Part shown: positions 23,178 to 35,239 of the stretch, one piece after another
Layout of the letters: each line of letters begins with the position of its first letter
Position numbering within the stretch: position 1 is the stretch's first letter
Source of the DNA: Macrostomum hystrix
Lineage: Eukaryota > Platyhelminthes > Macrostomidae
Assembly: GCA_950097015.1 (NCBI GenBank)
Contig: CATNEN010000007.1
Location: 6,252,001 to 6,316,000, forward strand
Direction of reading: 5' to 3'
Length of the DNA stretch: 64,000 nt
The notes under the pieces: generated by a model
What the model was told of the DNA's origin: nothing
Database searches by the model: none
What the model saw: only the letters and a program-made list of their open reading frames with translations
Program-made: the position numbers and the translations under genes

Positions 23178-26100
23178 TCAAATGTCAATAGTCATCTTCT
23201 TGTGCACGTCCATTGTGCCCACCAGGTCGCAGAATTCGCTGAATGAGATCCGGCCGTCGCCGTCTTTGTCAGCGAAGATGATGGTCTTGTCCACAATCTG
23301 CTGCAGCTGGGCGTCCTTCAGGTTGCTGCCGACCATCATCTTCAACACCTGCAGATGGCAATGACGAGCCAGGTGAGTGCATTGGAATCTATGATAGATT
23401 CGTAAGTAATCCGTAATATATTCGTAATGAGATTTATGAGCATCCCACCATGAGATTTGTGACTATCCCACCATGAGATTTGTGAGCATCCCACCATGAG
23501 ATTTGTGACTATCCCACCATGAGATTTGTGACTATCCCACCATGAGATTTGTGAGCATCCCATCATGACTTTTGTGAGTATCCCACCATGAGATTTGTGA
23601 CTATCCCACCATGAGATTTGTGAGCACCCCACCATGAGATTTGTGAGCATCCCATCATGACTTTTGTGAGTATCCCATGGTTGTCAATTGAATTCGCTGA
23701 CCAATCAATGAGAGTAGCATATTTCTCTCAAAAGCAGTTGGTCAAATAGGGTGTCATTCGCTGCAGCATCAATTCCCTCATCGCAATTAGGCCAAGAAGA
23801 AAGGAGAAGGAAAGCAGGGCCTCTCGACGGGCGCCGGTCAATTTATTTCCGGTGTTGGACAGAGCGTGGGACAAGGCGCCACTCCAGATTCCCAATCACA
23901 CCCGGCTAAATCAGCGCTGAGGGGATCATGGCGGGAGTGGGTCAGCTGGGAGGTTCTTCCTCGTTCGCCTTATTTACAGGAGTCGTATCGAGCCCCGGGG
24001 CAATGATCTCACTAAGCAGCAGCAGCAGCCGGGATGCAGGGTGTTCCCCAAGTCCTCTTCACACAATGGGCTCATTTTATTCCCCTCCAGCCCAGACAGA
24101 CGGGCAGCTGGGTGGAAAATCCGACTCGAGACCGAGGCCGAAGAAGACGAAGAGGAGGAGGAAGGGGCGGGCGGGCTGGTTGACCGCACCGAGAACCTTT
24201 ATCAGCCCGGCAAACTGAAAGAAAGCGCCTTGACGAAAGAACTCTCCCCTCTCTTACCCCCCCACCCGTGAGCAGCCCAATTTATTTCCCCCCGCCTCCC
24301 AGTTGGGTGCTCGGCAGAGAGGGAGCGACCGTGAGATATGTGCGACTCGCGACTCAAAAGTCCCGCGCCGGCCGAGAACCTGCTCAAACTCAAACGGGCG
24401 GGGGCGAAGCACACGAGGCAGGGGATGGAGGAGAGAAGGCCGGCCTGACAAGAGATGGTCACGCAGCGACTGTCAAGCGGAGAATCGGGGGGGGGTAACC
24501 CAGCTGTCCCTAATCCTGTTATCAGTTCCAGGAAGGACTGTCCCGGCTATAGTGTCGATTGATGCTGCTCCGCAAGCTGCGTCACTCTGGAGGCCTGCTG
24601 CTGCTGAGCTCAATTCGAACTCTGCCCGAAAGTCTGGAGTAACAATGGCTGAGCATTTTAATTAATGTAATTAACGCTTCATTGATAAATTTAGGCAATA
24701 TTTAACCTGACTGAGCGAGAGACTCAAAGTCAGGTAAACTTAGATCGAGAGTTGCAGAAAGGATCGAACGTAAAAAGAGTTACAGAAAAATAGTTACAGT
24801 GAGTGACAGTGAGTGGCAGAGTGACAGAGAGTGAAAGAGAGTGACAGAGAGTGACAGAGTGAAAATGAGTGACAAAGAGTGATACAGGGTGACAGAGAGT
24901 GACAGAGAGTGACAGAAAGTAACAGAGAGTGAAAGATTGAGACACTGAGTGACAGAGAGTGACAGAGAGTGACAGAGAGTGACAGAGAGTGACAGAGAGT
25001 GACAGAGAGTGACAGAGAGTGACAGAGAGTGACAGAGAGTGACAGAGAGTGACAGAGAGTGACAGAGAGTGACAGAGAGTGACAGAGAGTGACAGAGAGT
25101 GACAGAGAGTGACAGAGAGTGACAGAGAGTGACAGAGAGTGACAGAGAGTGACAGAGAGTGACAGAGAGTGACAGAGAGTGACAGAGAGTGACAGAGAGT
25201 GACAGAGAGTGACAGAGAGTGACAGAGAGTGACAGAGAGTGACAGAGAGTGACAGAGAGTGACAGAGTGACAGAGATGCAGATAACAGCTTGGGCTCGTC
25301 AGCCAAGGCCAGTCGGTGCTGCTCGCACACCTGAAACAACTCGCCATTGCTGATGTATCCGTCCTTGTCCATATCGTAGATCCGGAAGGCGAAGCGCAGT
25401 TTTGAGTCTTTGTCGCCTCGCACGGAGAACTGAGACATGCCTGCAATGGGAGCCGTGGGTGCAGAGGGATGCGAATTGAGCCGAATAGCTGAGTACAGAG
25501 AAAGTTGAGAAGGCCAGCAGTGAGTATCCAGGCGGGTAGCTGATGGGCCAGCTTAGGCCTGAGTCCCCTCACTCCCTGATGAATTGAGTGTAAGAGGTAT
25601 CATCAGCAGCGGGAGAGACGGGGAGGAAGTTTCCAAGACACAGCCGGGGCAGGCAAAATATAAGTAGCTGGGAGGGATAAATAAGAAAGCATCGACTTGA
25701 GCACAGGCTGGGGGGAAGAGAGGGAGAGAGGAGTGATGCAAAGGAGGGGAACAGAAAAACCAGGATTTGAGCAGGATGTGCAAACCGAATCTGTCTCCGG
25801 GGAGGGGTACACGAGGTAAATTCTCACTCGTTTTCTTCCCTTCTCCAAGCCGTCCTCAGCTCACTTTATCGCCTGGGTTCCCGCAACCCCCCCTCGGCCG
25901 GAAACAACAGGACTTCAAATCCCGAAGGGCCGGTGTCCGTAGGAAGGCAATTAGCGCTGCATATAGAGGGCAGCCGCGTTGGAGCTTTGAAAAAAACCCA
26001 ATGGATCAGCGGTCCTTTCGCAATGTCCTAGCAATTAATGAATGCGCCCACAAGGTGTCAGCTTGCGCTACACCGCTCCGACAGGGTTTAGACTTGAGAT

Positions 26101-28934
26101 GTGAGTAATTGATGAGGCTGGCTAGCTAAGAGCAAAGTTTTGCGAGTTTTTTTATGACAAAATCGATATATCGACACTCCGCTGGGTGTTGACAATCAGT
26201 TCGTTTGCTTACTGTTTGGCTGACGCAAATGCAGATGGTTAGACGTGAAATGTCTTATGATTCTGTACTGCATTGCCTTCTTCATTTGCAGCCTGCGTGT
26301 GTTGGTCAGCCAGCAAGCCAGTTCTCACTGATTGGTCTGTCTGGCCTCTGGCAGAGCTCCTCCCACATTTTGTACCCCGGGCCCTGAGCCGATTGGCTGT
26401 CAATTTTCCTCCTCTCTCTCGCTATTTCTGTCAGCCCTGCTTGGCTGTGCCCCACCCCACACCATATCTCGCTGGTGGGCCTTTTTGGCCTATGGCAGAG
26501 CTCCCCCCACATTTGTGCCCCGGGCCCGAAGCCGATTGGCTGGCTCTTTTTGCCTTCTCTCTGTATGGCTTTGCTCCAACCTTTGTATCAATCAGTTCTA
26601 CCAGTCTGTGCCAGCCAGTCCTTACCCCCCGTTCCGTGCGCGGATTGGCTGGGGGCTTAGTTCACTGTCTCTCTCACTCGACATCTGCCCCTCCCCGTGA
26701 CATCATTTAGGCTGCAATCTCTGCTCTGCTGGCCGGATACTGAACCAACCAGAGGCTCTCGGATTCTAACTAATCTATCGTTGTGACTGAACGGATCAAG
26801 TTCTTTCTCTTCTTCACAGCTATAACAAACACATGCGAATTTCAACCAAGATGTTTGAGAATTAGAGAGAACAACAATTAGAGCAAACAGTCGGAATCAC
26901 AGTTCAAACTTTGCCGCAATAATCCAAGCTTGCCCGTCTGCCCTGCTTCTAAAAGCAAACATTCCAGCAGTTTAGCGAGCTGTTAGGACTGGGAATCGAG
27001 ACTGGGCCAACTTGATGAAGGGGCCGCTTGAAGTCAAACAGTCCAGCAATGTTTGCCTTGCTTTTCGGCGGCAGCAAATTTGCAGCAACCGTGAGAACGG
27101 CAAGGCAACTCAAAGCTCAAAGCTGTACGGATTGGACAAATGAAAGAAATAGAATTTACGAAGGTGAAAAATTGCCGTATAGAAAAGGCTTAAAAAGTCG
27201 TTTCTCCCGAATAGCCTACAGCTTAGCAATGTGAAGGGATTTAAGAATCTATAGGACAGGCTAAATAATATTTTTGGGCCGACGAAAATCTTCCTCAGTC
27301 GTTCAAGATCCCCTCGACGCATTGTGATCTATTTTGACATGCGAGACTTGTGATTAAAAATAATTACTCCAAGAGTGTAAAAATAGGCCAGGATTTCAGT
27401 ATTTCAGTAGCTCAGAATCTTCATAGCTCAGAATCTTCATGGCTCAGAATCTTCATGGCTCAGAATCTTCATGACTCAGAATCTTCATGGCTCAGAATCT
27501 TCAATAGCTCAGAATCTTCATAGCTCAGAATCTTCATAGCTCAGAATCTTCATGGCTCAGAATCTTCATAGCTCAGAATCTTCATAGCTCAGAATCTTCA
27601 TGGCTCAGAATCTTCATAGCTCAGAATCTTCATGGCTCAGAATCTTCATAGCTCAGAATCTTCATAGCTCAGAATCTTCATGACTCAGAATCTTCATGGC
27701 TCAGAATCTTCATGGCTCAGAATCTTCATGGCTCAGAATCTTCATGGCTCAGAATCTTCATAGCTCAGAATCTTCATAGCTCAGAATCTTCATGGCTCAG
27801 AATCTTCATGACTCAGAATCTTCATGGCTCAGAATCTTCAATAGCTCAGAATCTTCATGACTCAGAATCTTCATAGCTCAGAATCTTCATGGCTCAGAAT
27901 CTTCATAGCTCAGAATCTTCATAGCTCAGAATCTTCATGGCTCAGAATCTTCATGGCTCAGAATCTTCATAGCTCAGAATCTTCATGACTCAGAATCTTC
28001 ATGGCTCAGAATCTTCATGACTCAGAATCTTCATGGCTCAGAATCTTCATGGCTCAGAATCTTCATGACTCAGAATCTTCATGGCTCAGAATCTTCATGA
28101 CTCAGAATCTTCATGGCTCAGAATCTTCATAAGCTTACGACTACGAAGTACAAAGCATACATAGGGATAGAAGTGGATTTCTCTCGTATATCCTAGCTCG
28201 TATGTTCCTTGAGTGCGCCTTTATACATCCGCCTTCCTAAGTAAGCTTTTACCAATAAAAAACTGACGCCTTTGATGTCGGGAGAAATCTTTTGAAATCT
28301 GAGAGCCCCCAGTGCCCAGATTGAGTCCGACTTCAAGGGATTTCAGGGATCTAGTCGACAAGAGATAGGGAAGGAGAGCCACTGGAAATTGTCCCAGGGA
28401 TGATGAAGTGCCAGAGACAGGCAGGGCGGAAATGAAAGGGGAGACCTGAGAATAGGGGTTGGTGTGAATCTCGAGAGAGAGACGAGACAGCAGCGTCTCT
28501 TCAGAGAAGATAAGGAGAGGCGAGACACTAAACAGTCGGCAAACTTTCTTCTAAGGACTGCTCCTATACTTAGCGAAGCATAACGGGAAGTGACAGGCCT
28601 TCAAGAATTTGCAGCCTTCATAGTCCCGCATGGCATAGTTTGCCTAAGTGGAATGGCATTCAATTTAGCAAATCATTTTCGCAGCAAAGTATAGAGTTAG
28701 CGAACCTTCAATGAACTCCTTGAAGTCGACCTCGCCGTTCTGGTCGGTGTCGAAGATGTCGATGACCCTCTGCACTAGCGGGTTCTGCTGCAGCTCCGGT
28801 AGGCGCAGGAATTCGTCCACGCTGAGGGCGCCGCTGCCGTCCAGGTCGATCTTCTTGAACCGCTTGCCCAGTCGGCGAATCTCTTCGGTGTCAAAGTGGG
28901 CGCATAGCTCTGGCAGTGAGACCTCGTTTCCCAT
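23178..28934 (-). CDS. PPP3R1: Calcineurin B regulatory subunit; exons 28934-28706, 25440-25331, 23348-23178
   Basis: Three exons joined in phase encode 169 residues, one fewer than vertebrate calcineurin B. MGNE at the N-terminus is an N-myristoylation signal. Four canonical EF-hand calcium loops are at residues 30-41, 62-73, 99-110 and 140-151, each with the expected Asp, Gly and Glu ligands. The segment [18 protein letters not shown] and the C-terminal HKKM are almost invariant in the family. The protein binds the catalytic calcineurin A chain and activates this calcium/calmodulin-dependent phosphatase. Borders: GAAG/GTTCGC, CATTGCAG/GCATG, TTTCAG/GTGTGC and ATCTGCAG/GTGTTG. An acceptor-like site (CCATTGCAG) 11 bases before the ATG suggests trans-splicing. 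The introns of 3.3 and 2.0 kb carry four tandem-repeat arrays. Confidence 0.96.
23428..23680. repeat. 23-bp minisatellite, 11 copies, in calcineurin B intron 2
   Basis: The unit is TGAGATTTGTGACTATCCCA plus CCA, with a variant in which GACTAT is GAGCAT. The array is exactly 11 units long and starts about 80 bp from the exon 3 acceptor. Confidence 0.93.
24792..25276. repeat. 10-bp minisatellite (GAGTGACAGA), about 48 copies, in calcineurin B intron 2
   Basis: Almost perfect from about 24955 to 25270 and degenerate before that. It ends about 55 bp from the exon 2 donor. On the minus strand it gives an artificial Leu/Ser/Cys/His repeat ORF continuous with exon 2. Confidence 0.95.
26325..26650. 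repeat. Imperfect ~145-bp tandem duplication with repeated ATTGG words, in calcineurin B intron 1
   Basis: Segments at about 26331-26396 and 26475-26541 share GGCAGAGCTCC, CCACATTT, CCCCGGGCCC and GCCGATTGGCTG. A shorter third match (GCGGATTGGCTGG) lies near 26641. On the gene (minus) strand this makes four CCAAT boxes at 26331, 26392, 26534 and 26644. Confidence 0.7.
27408..28130. repeat. 16-bp minisatellite, about 45 copies, in calcineurin B intron 1
   Basis: The unit is GGCTCAGAATCTTCAT, with variants beginning TAGCTC and TGACTC and two 17-bp units containing CAATAGCTC. Confidence 0.95.
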
Positions 28935-29643
28935 TCCTGCTAGCTGCAATGGATAATTTGAAGGTGCCGCAAAATTTCAAGAGGAGTGAATAGCGCAGGG
29001 CACTGCTGGGCTCTAAAGCTCAATTTGAACTGCTCAAGCTTTTACATAGGGGCGAGCCAATGGCTGAGTAGAGTAAAAATTGCCGTGACATTGCTGTCAG
29101 CCAATAGGGAAGGGCATCCTCTAGACTGTCGTGACAAAAGCTCTTCTAGTCACACTGCTTCTTATTATAGTCAACAAGGCTTTAAATTGCTTGGTTTTGC
29201 CTCCATCTTAATCACCTTTCATTTTAGCATTTTATCTTTAATTGAAAACATTTTCTGGTATTTGCTTTCATTAATAGTAGAATGACTTAGGGTGTATTTC
29301 AAATACCCTAATTATTCATTTTCTGTATCTGTACCAAATTATTCAACCAATCGCCATGCAAAGCATGAACACGGACTATTTTTTTCGCTCTATCCGATCA
29401 AAAAACTTCAAGAACAACAAAACATCGGCATCGTCGAGATATTCAACGATTTTCGTCTGGGGGTCTGATGGCAAAACCACCAATATTTAAGCATAATGTT
29501 TCTGATCACAAAATTTCATCATCTAGCTGATTATACTCTTCATTATTATATTTAAGGTACCCATGGATGGATTCGCCATTAAGGCTTATGCAGAGCAATG
29601 TTAGCTGGCCTTGTCACCAGGGTCTTCGATGAGAATCGATGAA
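28935..29643. other. 5' flank of calcineurin B
   Basis: AT-rich sequence containing the presumed promoter of the minus-strand calcineurin B gene. No element can be named and no coding frame is supported. Confidence 0.5.
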
Positions 29644-29656
29644 TATCTCGACGATA

Positions 29657-30021
29657 ATAATAATAATAATAATAATTGCAGGAGGGCTGCGGGCAATGGC
29701 ACATCATTAACTAACACCCACAGCCAGCGAGGAGGCAATTCTGCCCATTTCGCTGACTCCTGAGCACACACGCACACAGATACTGTACGCAGGCACACGC
29801 TCACACAGGTGTGTACATCTGCCCTGACTTTCTCATCGTCAGGCAGTGTACACTTCGCTGTGCCTTGGAGGTTGGCCCTCAAGGGCGTAAATTGCACGAC
29901 AAGCCCCCAAGCTTTCTCTCCGCGGCTGCGCCCCAAATAAATGTGGCCTCGCCGCGGAATCGAACTTAGGGTTCGTGGTGCGAGAGGCAAACGCGTTAAC
30001 CGCTCTGCCACCGACCCACCC
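29657..30021 (-). mobile_element. SINE family A, full-length, with 13-bp target duplications
   Basis: On the minus strand it starts with a tRNA-like head containing an A box (TGGCAGAGCGGTTA) and B box (AGTTCGATTCC), continues into a unique ~290-bp body with GTGTGC-rich sequence, and ends in an (ATT)n tail at 29657-29680. Perfect direct repeats TATCTCGACGATA at 29644-29656 and 30022-30034 are the target-site duplication, so insertion is fairly recent. Truncated relatives lie at 2205-2330 and 37560-37990. The tRNA-like part is not a functional tRNA gene. Confidence 0.92.
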
Positions 30022-30034
30022 TATCTCGACGATA

Positions 30035-33000
30035 CTGACGTCGGACGACTTTGAAAGTTAGTTCAACGTTTACGAAACTTTACGATCTGTCATTCGGTTC
30101 TTGGAGCAAATCATTTGCTCCAAGATCATTTGCTCCACTGCTATCGTGAAGTAGGCAGTGGGTATTTGAATTACCTCAGGGTCTTCCCCAGGGGGAAGAG
30201 ATGCGTACGGGCAACTGTTAAGAGATACGCATGTGCATTCAAGAATGTGCTTACAACTGAGGTTTTAGGACAGTTGTTAGAGCTTTGTAGTTCAGAATCT
30301 CAGCCCAAGAGAAAAATAATTTGTACCATTGAGCAAAGCACTGAATTATCATATTTCAGTTTATCCAGCTGTGAATTCGCTAGAAATGCATAGCGTTCAC
30401 TGGGGTAGAAATTTTGCTGGAGCAGTACATGAACAGAACAGATGCCTTTGGAGGCTGCGAATGTGACCCAACTAATAATGAATTTTTTCCTATTTATGCA
30501 TCCATATACCAACATATAATTGATAGTATGTTGTTAAGTATAAGTTATAAAACATATATTATAAATATAAAACATATGAAACATATAAAAATTTATTAGA
30601 AAACATAATATAATAAAGTATTTTAATAATTGCAAAATTTAATCACACTTTTTCAGTCAAAGAGTCAGCTAGAAAAGGGGATACATATGTAAATGAATGA
30701 GACTTTAATTAATCTCAACAAATCTCGATTGCAAACAGCTACAATGAACAGCAGACAACGTATTTATTATATATTATTTATTAACGTAATAATTTAATGC
30801 AAAGAACTTCTCAAGCAATAGCACTTTAGGTATCCGCATATATTCTGCAACTTTTTATTTGGGAAATATAGCTACAAAGTACAACTATATACACAAAGAA
30901 GTTCAATTGAAAGCAAACAACTGTTAATGAGAAAACTTGAGATAAATTAAACCTTGACGTGCTGATATATTGTTTCGGAAAAAGTAAAGATTTATTTTAA
31001 TGATAAATTTAGCATTGGGTACATTTAACATGTATACACAATAGCGAATAGGGCTCTAAAGTGTTCTTTAGTTCTATTTCTAATGTTTAAAATTCTCCCA
31101 TTCAATTATAAGAATATAATTTTCAATTGTAAGAAAAGTGACACATAACTAATACACGAACTTCTACCTAATTTATAGTGTAAAGTGCTGCTAATAAAAA
31201 TATATAAAACATACAATTTAATATGTTACTTGATGCTAGCACTTAGGTAAGAATAGAATAGGTTTTTCTATTTTTATTACAAACAAACAAATAAAGATTC
31301 AATTTTGTTTACTTATGTGTGTAAGGCAGTGAGTTTCAGTGTATAGTATAAACAAAAAATAAACTTTAAAACACTTTTTTAATATAAATTATAAATTTCA
31401 TTTACAATACTTCAAATAGTTAAGTTTTTAAATGTGCTCCTAAGTAAACTAGATTTTCTGTCTATTAAATCCAAACCATAGCGGAAAATTTAGCAAAGAA
31501 TTATAAAGGGATCAGAAGCTTAAATAAAAAATATATAATGATTATTTTTATGCATATGAACGCAATGCAGTTCTAAGAATTACAAAAAACGAAATCACAC
31601 AAGTATTGTACTATCACGCAAATTTAAACAAAAAAGCTATGATACGTAGACAGATTTAGATACTTTTTATTTACAACTATCGTTTTTCCCCTTTATCGGA
31701 TAAAAAATATAAAAGTACCTGCATGCAATACTTTTAGTTTTTTTAAGTACTACATAACATACTTGACTTGTTGCATGACTATGGTAATTATTTTCTCAAC
31801 GTTGTGCTATTTTTGTAGTGTTAGCTAATAATAGCTCTCGCCATTTTTTTGTTGATTACTTCACAAGCAACGCTTTTTTGTCCGAGCTACACACGGAAAA
31901 TTCTATTAATACTTGAAACAACAATATTCTTGAGGATATTCTATTAAATTTCAAATTGTTAAGCTACATTTCTGTAGCTAACTCTAGGTATTCTTCACTT
32001 TCAAGTACGAGTACAGGAAAGCTGAACACTAAAATTATGAAAGAGAAAAGTTAGAAAATAAAATACGATTACTTCTCGTTAACATAATTAATTTAAAAAA
32101 TGTCTACTAAATCAAACGGAAGTCATTCTGAAACGCATTCCTATAACCCCCACTAGAATAAGATCGATTAACAAATGCCTTTCGATTTTTGCCAAAAGCT
32201 TTCTTTCTCTTCTGCATTAAATAACACGACCTCAATCCAAAAGCTAGAAAATCAAATAAGCTGAGCCTAATTTATAACAGTCCTACAAATTACCAAACGG
32301 CAGATAAAATCTGCGTTTAAGAGCTATAGCTGCCTTTTCCATTTGCTGAAGCTTTTTTTGCAGAATCTTTAGCGTTTAAAGGTGTGCAGCAGATGTGTGA
32401 CTCTTTCCTGATGGCAGCAGTTTGTCTGCTCCTCGCGGTAATCATCGGGCTCTTCACTTTCTTCGAAGAGAGAAAGCGAGAGTGAATCGACGCCAGGCTA
32501 TTGCGCACATTCTAGGAATTCCTGGCATGACAAAGGACGTCCCAATTGCCGGAATGGCATGCTTCAATTTAGCCCAGGACTGCTATTGGAATAGAAATAA
32601 TCCGTGGGCATCCGCAGCTCGCTGCTGCCGTGCCGCCACCGCCCGCCTCTTAAAGCTGGCCAAACCGCACGGATCTCACGGAATCTCCGGGTGGAGAAAA
32701 GAAGAAGTCAAACTGCGTCAGCAATTTCTTCCGCTCTCCCCCCTTGCGCCAGCCGCTACCGGCTGAAAGGCATTCTCGCCCGCAGTCACCTTCCCCCACA
32801 TTTGTTGTTTGGTTTCCCTTTCTCTTTTTGAAAGTCCTTCTTCTCTGCGGTGGACTGGGGTGAGGCGCGGGCCGGGGCGGGGCAGCGCGACCAAAGCAGG
32901 AATGCGAAGGAATTTGTCAGTCAGGCTGCGCTCTTCGCTCCGGAATTCCTCAGAACGGATATAGAAGAGAGTGCAGCAGGGCCAACTGCCGCTGCCTCCA

Positions 33001-33498
33001 CCGGCTGCGCAGCCAGGTCCTATCCACTTCGCCATCCACTTCCAAGTGTACCTTCAAAGGCATCCCCGGCATTGAGCTTGAAGCCGTCAGCCTCCTCAGT
33101 TTCCAATCAGTGGCCTATAGGGAGAGAAGGCTTGGTGCTTTCCTCCCTGCGATTGGGGCAGCGCGGAGAAGCATGCTGGAATTTATCGGCAGCAGAAACT
33201 CGCGCAGCTCTTCTCCGCTGGCAGTGTGAATTTCGCAGCCTTTGGCTCGTTTCGGGACTTAATACTTCAAGGCTGAAACTGGTCTGCCACTGAAATACGC
33301 TCGCTGCTGTTTTAAAGGCTAGCAGCATTTGATTCTGTAAAAATCTAAAGATTCAGCCAGGCACAGTATCAGAGAGAATACTGGTGAGTTGAACATAAGC
33401 CCTCCAGCAGTCCGTCTCAGATTCAGTCCGTAGCGATCAGTCCCTAGAATACGCTCCTTTCAAATACCTGCACTAACAATGATCCTTACTCCTTAAAG
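30035..33498. other. Gene-poor region
   Basis: Strongly AT-rich from 30530 to 32290, with no exon candidates. A perfect 25-bp palindrome (CTTGGAGCAAAT / ATTTGCTCCAAG around one C) lies at about 30101-30125. From 32400 to 33300 GC rises and short open frames appear, possibly 5' exons or UTR of the gene ending at 34103, but none shows family resemblance. Confidence 0.5.
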
Positions 33499-34103
33499 TT
33501 CCGCGCCTAATCAACCCTGTCGTCGCCACCGCAACCACCCAGGCCACTCAATCGTCAAACAGCAATGGCAGCGGTGGCGCCCAACGCCGACGCCAGCTAC
33601 GTGTCCGCGTTCGCCCGCTGTACCCGGTTACAGTGCCGCTGCGAGAGCGCCGGCTTCCCGCCAGCTTCTGGACCCATCCAAACCGACGGCCGCCTGCAGA
33701 ATTTTTGTCGCGATCAGCACCAGGTCCCTCATCGTCTTCTCCTTCGTCTCTCACAGCCCTTACAGCGTCCTGGGCTGCAGCCGCAGCGGCGGCAGCAGCA
33801 AAGATGCCACCTCCACCTCCAGCGCCACCGCCGCTACCACCACCCTCGCTCGTGAAACCGCTTCCTGCGTCGACTACCCTGACTCCATCGACACTGCCAC
33901 CGCCACTCTCGCAGGCGTCAGCATACTCGCCATCTGCCGCTGCGGCTGCCGTTGCGGCTGCAGCCCAGGCCGCAGCCGCTGCAGCCGCAGTTTCGCCACC
34001 GACAACGCCGAATGTTGGAGGAGTTGGAAGGGCACTGTTCGACGAAGACAGACAAGCTTTTGCGCGCTGGTCGGCTGCCGTGCAGTCGGGCAGATTTTAC
34101 TGA
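33499..34103 (+). CDS. Terminal exon of a gene with a YAP/FAM181-like TEAD-binding motif
   Basis: The frame is open from an acceptor-like site (CTTACTCCTTAAAG ending 33498) to the TGA at 34101-34103, about 201 codons, with no early in-frame ATG, so an upstream exon is needed. Near the start it encodes VPLRERRLPASFWTHP, which matches the omega-loop TEAD-binding motif of YAP (VPMRLRKLPDSFFKPP) and of FAM181B (VPLRARNLPPSFFTEP) at the key Arg, Leu, Pro, Ser-Phe and final Pro. The rest is Ala- and Pro-rich and disordered, with a conserved-looking C-terminus GRALFDEDRQAFARW. No WW domain is present, which argues against YAP/Yorkie and favours a FAM181-like TEAD cofactor. The frame starting at the ATG at 33565 is a competing but less family-like reading. 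PolyA signal at 34369. Confidence 0.5.
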
Positions 34104-35239
34104 ACAGAGCGTTGTAGCACAGTATTTCGTCTTAATTAGTCTTCGAGACAACTAGTCGTTGATTTTACCTATACTAAAATTAAAAAAGAAATGTTAAAAA
34201 TGTTGCTTACATTGTATATTACGCTCGATCGTAACATGCGTAGTTACGATGTATGTAGGATTTCCTAATGAGAACCGTGTACAGGTACATTTGTGAATTC
34301 AAAACTTTGCTGAAGCAGCTTTTCCTCATTCTCAACCGTTCTGTTTAACTTTTGCTCGCGCCATTGCCAATAAAAACGTAGCCGAGAGATCGGCAAAGCT
34401 TTCTGTGGAACTGAAAATCTAGGAATTAATCCACGATAATCAGCGCACCTCGACCTAAATCAGATAGCAATTTGTGTCTGGGAACAGCAGACTCGCTGAA
34501 GGTTTAACTATGATTTCGAATCAAAGTCTGCAATTCTTCCAGTGTCGATTAAATAGACTATTGACCCCTTCCAACAAGCACCGACCCAAACGCTTTACCT
34601 TCGTCTTTCTGGCGCGCTTTTCGCTCCCTCAAATTGCACAAGTAGGGCCATTTCTAAGTGCATCTCGACCTGATAGGTCCAACACAGGCCTACACTAACT
34701 CCAGACTATCAAAAGTCAAGGGCTACGTAACTATATACACTGTATAAAATTCCTACTGGTCCTTGTCAAAATTCTGGTGGCAATGTGCCTGGCCTCTCTT
34801 TGAGCGGCATGTGGAGACGCTCAGGGTCTAAGATTGATCGACTGTACTTTCCCGCGTCACCCATGGCAGCAGCGGCGAAAGAAACAAAGCTCGGAATACA
34901 TTGCGGCAAAATGCTTTCATCTTTAGTCCAGCCAGTCGATCGCGGGACAGCGCGCCGTCTGCTTTGCGTCTGGCCGCATTCAAATGCGATTCCTCAACGC
35001 ATCAATCTCTCTCTCCACTTTCATGCCGTACGTTCGAATGATGCATCGCCGCTTCGCCAAAAAACCGTCGTTCATTATTCTGTCCATAGTTTGCACCTTC
35101 TCTATGAATAAAGCGCCGCAAAATGTCTGCCGAAAAATATTGGCACTGATCATGACAGTTTAGGCTTAAGCTATCCTTTCAGGGCGATGAGTTCATCTAA
35201 TTATACGAGTAGATAAGAGAAAATGTTTTATGTTCGCCT
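34104..35239. other. Intergenic
   Basis: 3' flank with AATAAA at 34369-34374, then sequence without supported genes. Short open frames at 34785-35111 show no family resemblance. Confidence 0.5.

Noticed and set aside
24730-25572. Leu/Ser/His/Cys-repeat ORFs on minus
   Set aside because: Read-through of calcineurin B exon 2 into the intronic GAGTGACAGA array.
29930-30015. tRNA gene (tRNA-like A and B boxes)
   Set aside because: No complete cloverleaf or acceptor stem; it is the head of a SINE with target duplications. The same applies to 48240-48308.
33633-33804. Identification of the 33.5-34.1 kb exon as YAP/Yorkie itself
   Set aside because: No WW domain or PDZ-binding C-terminus is visible; only the TEAD-binding motif matches.
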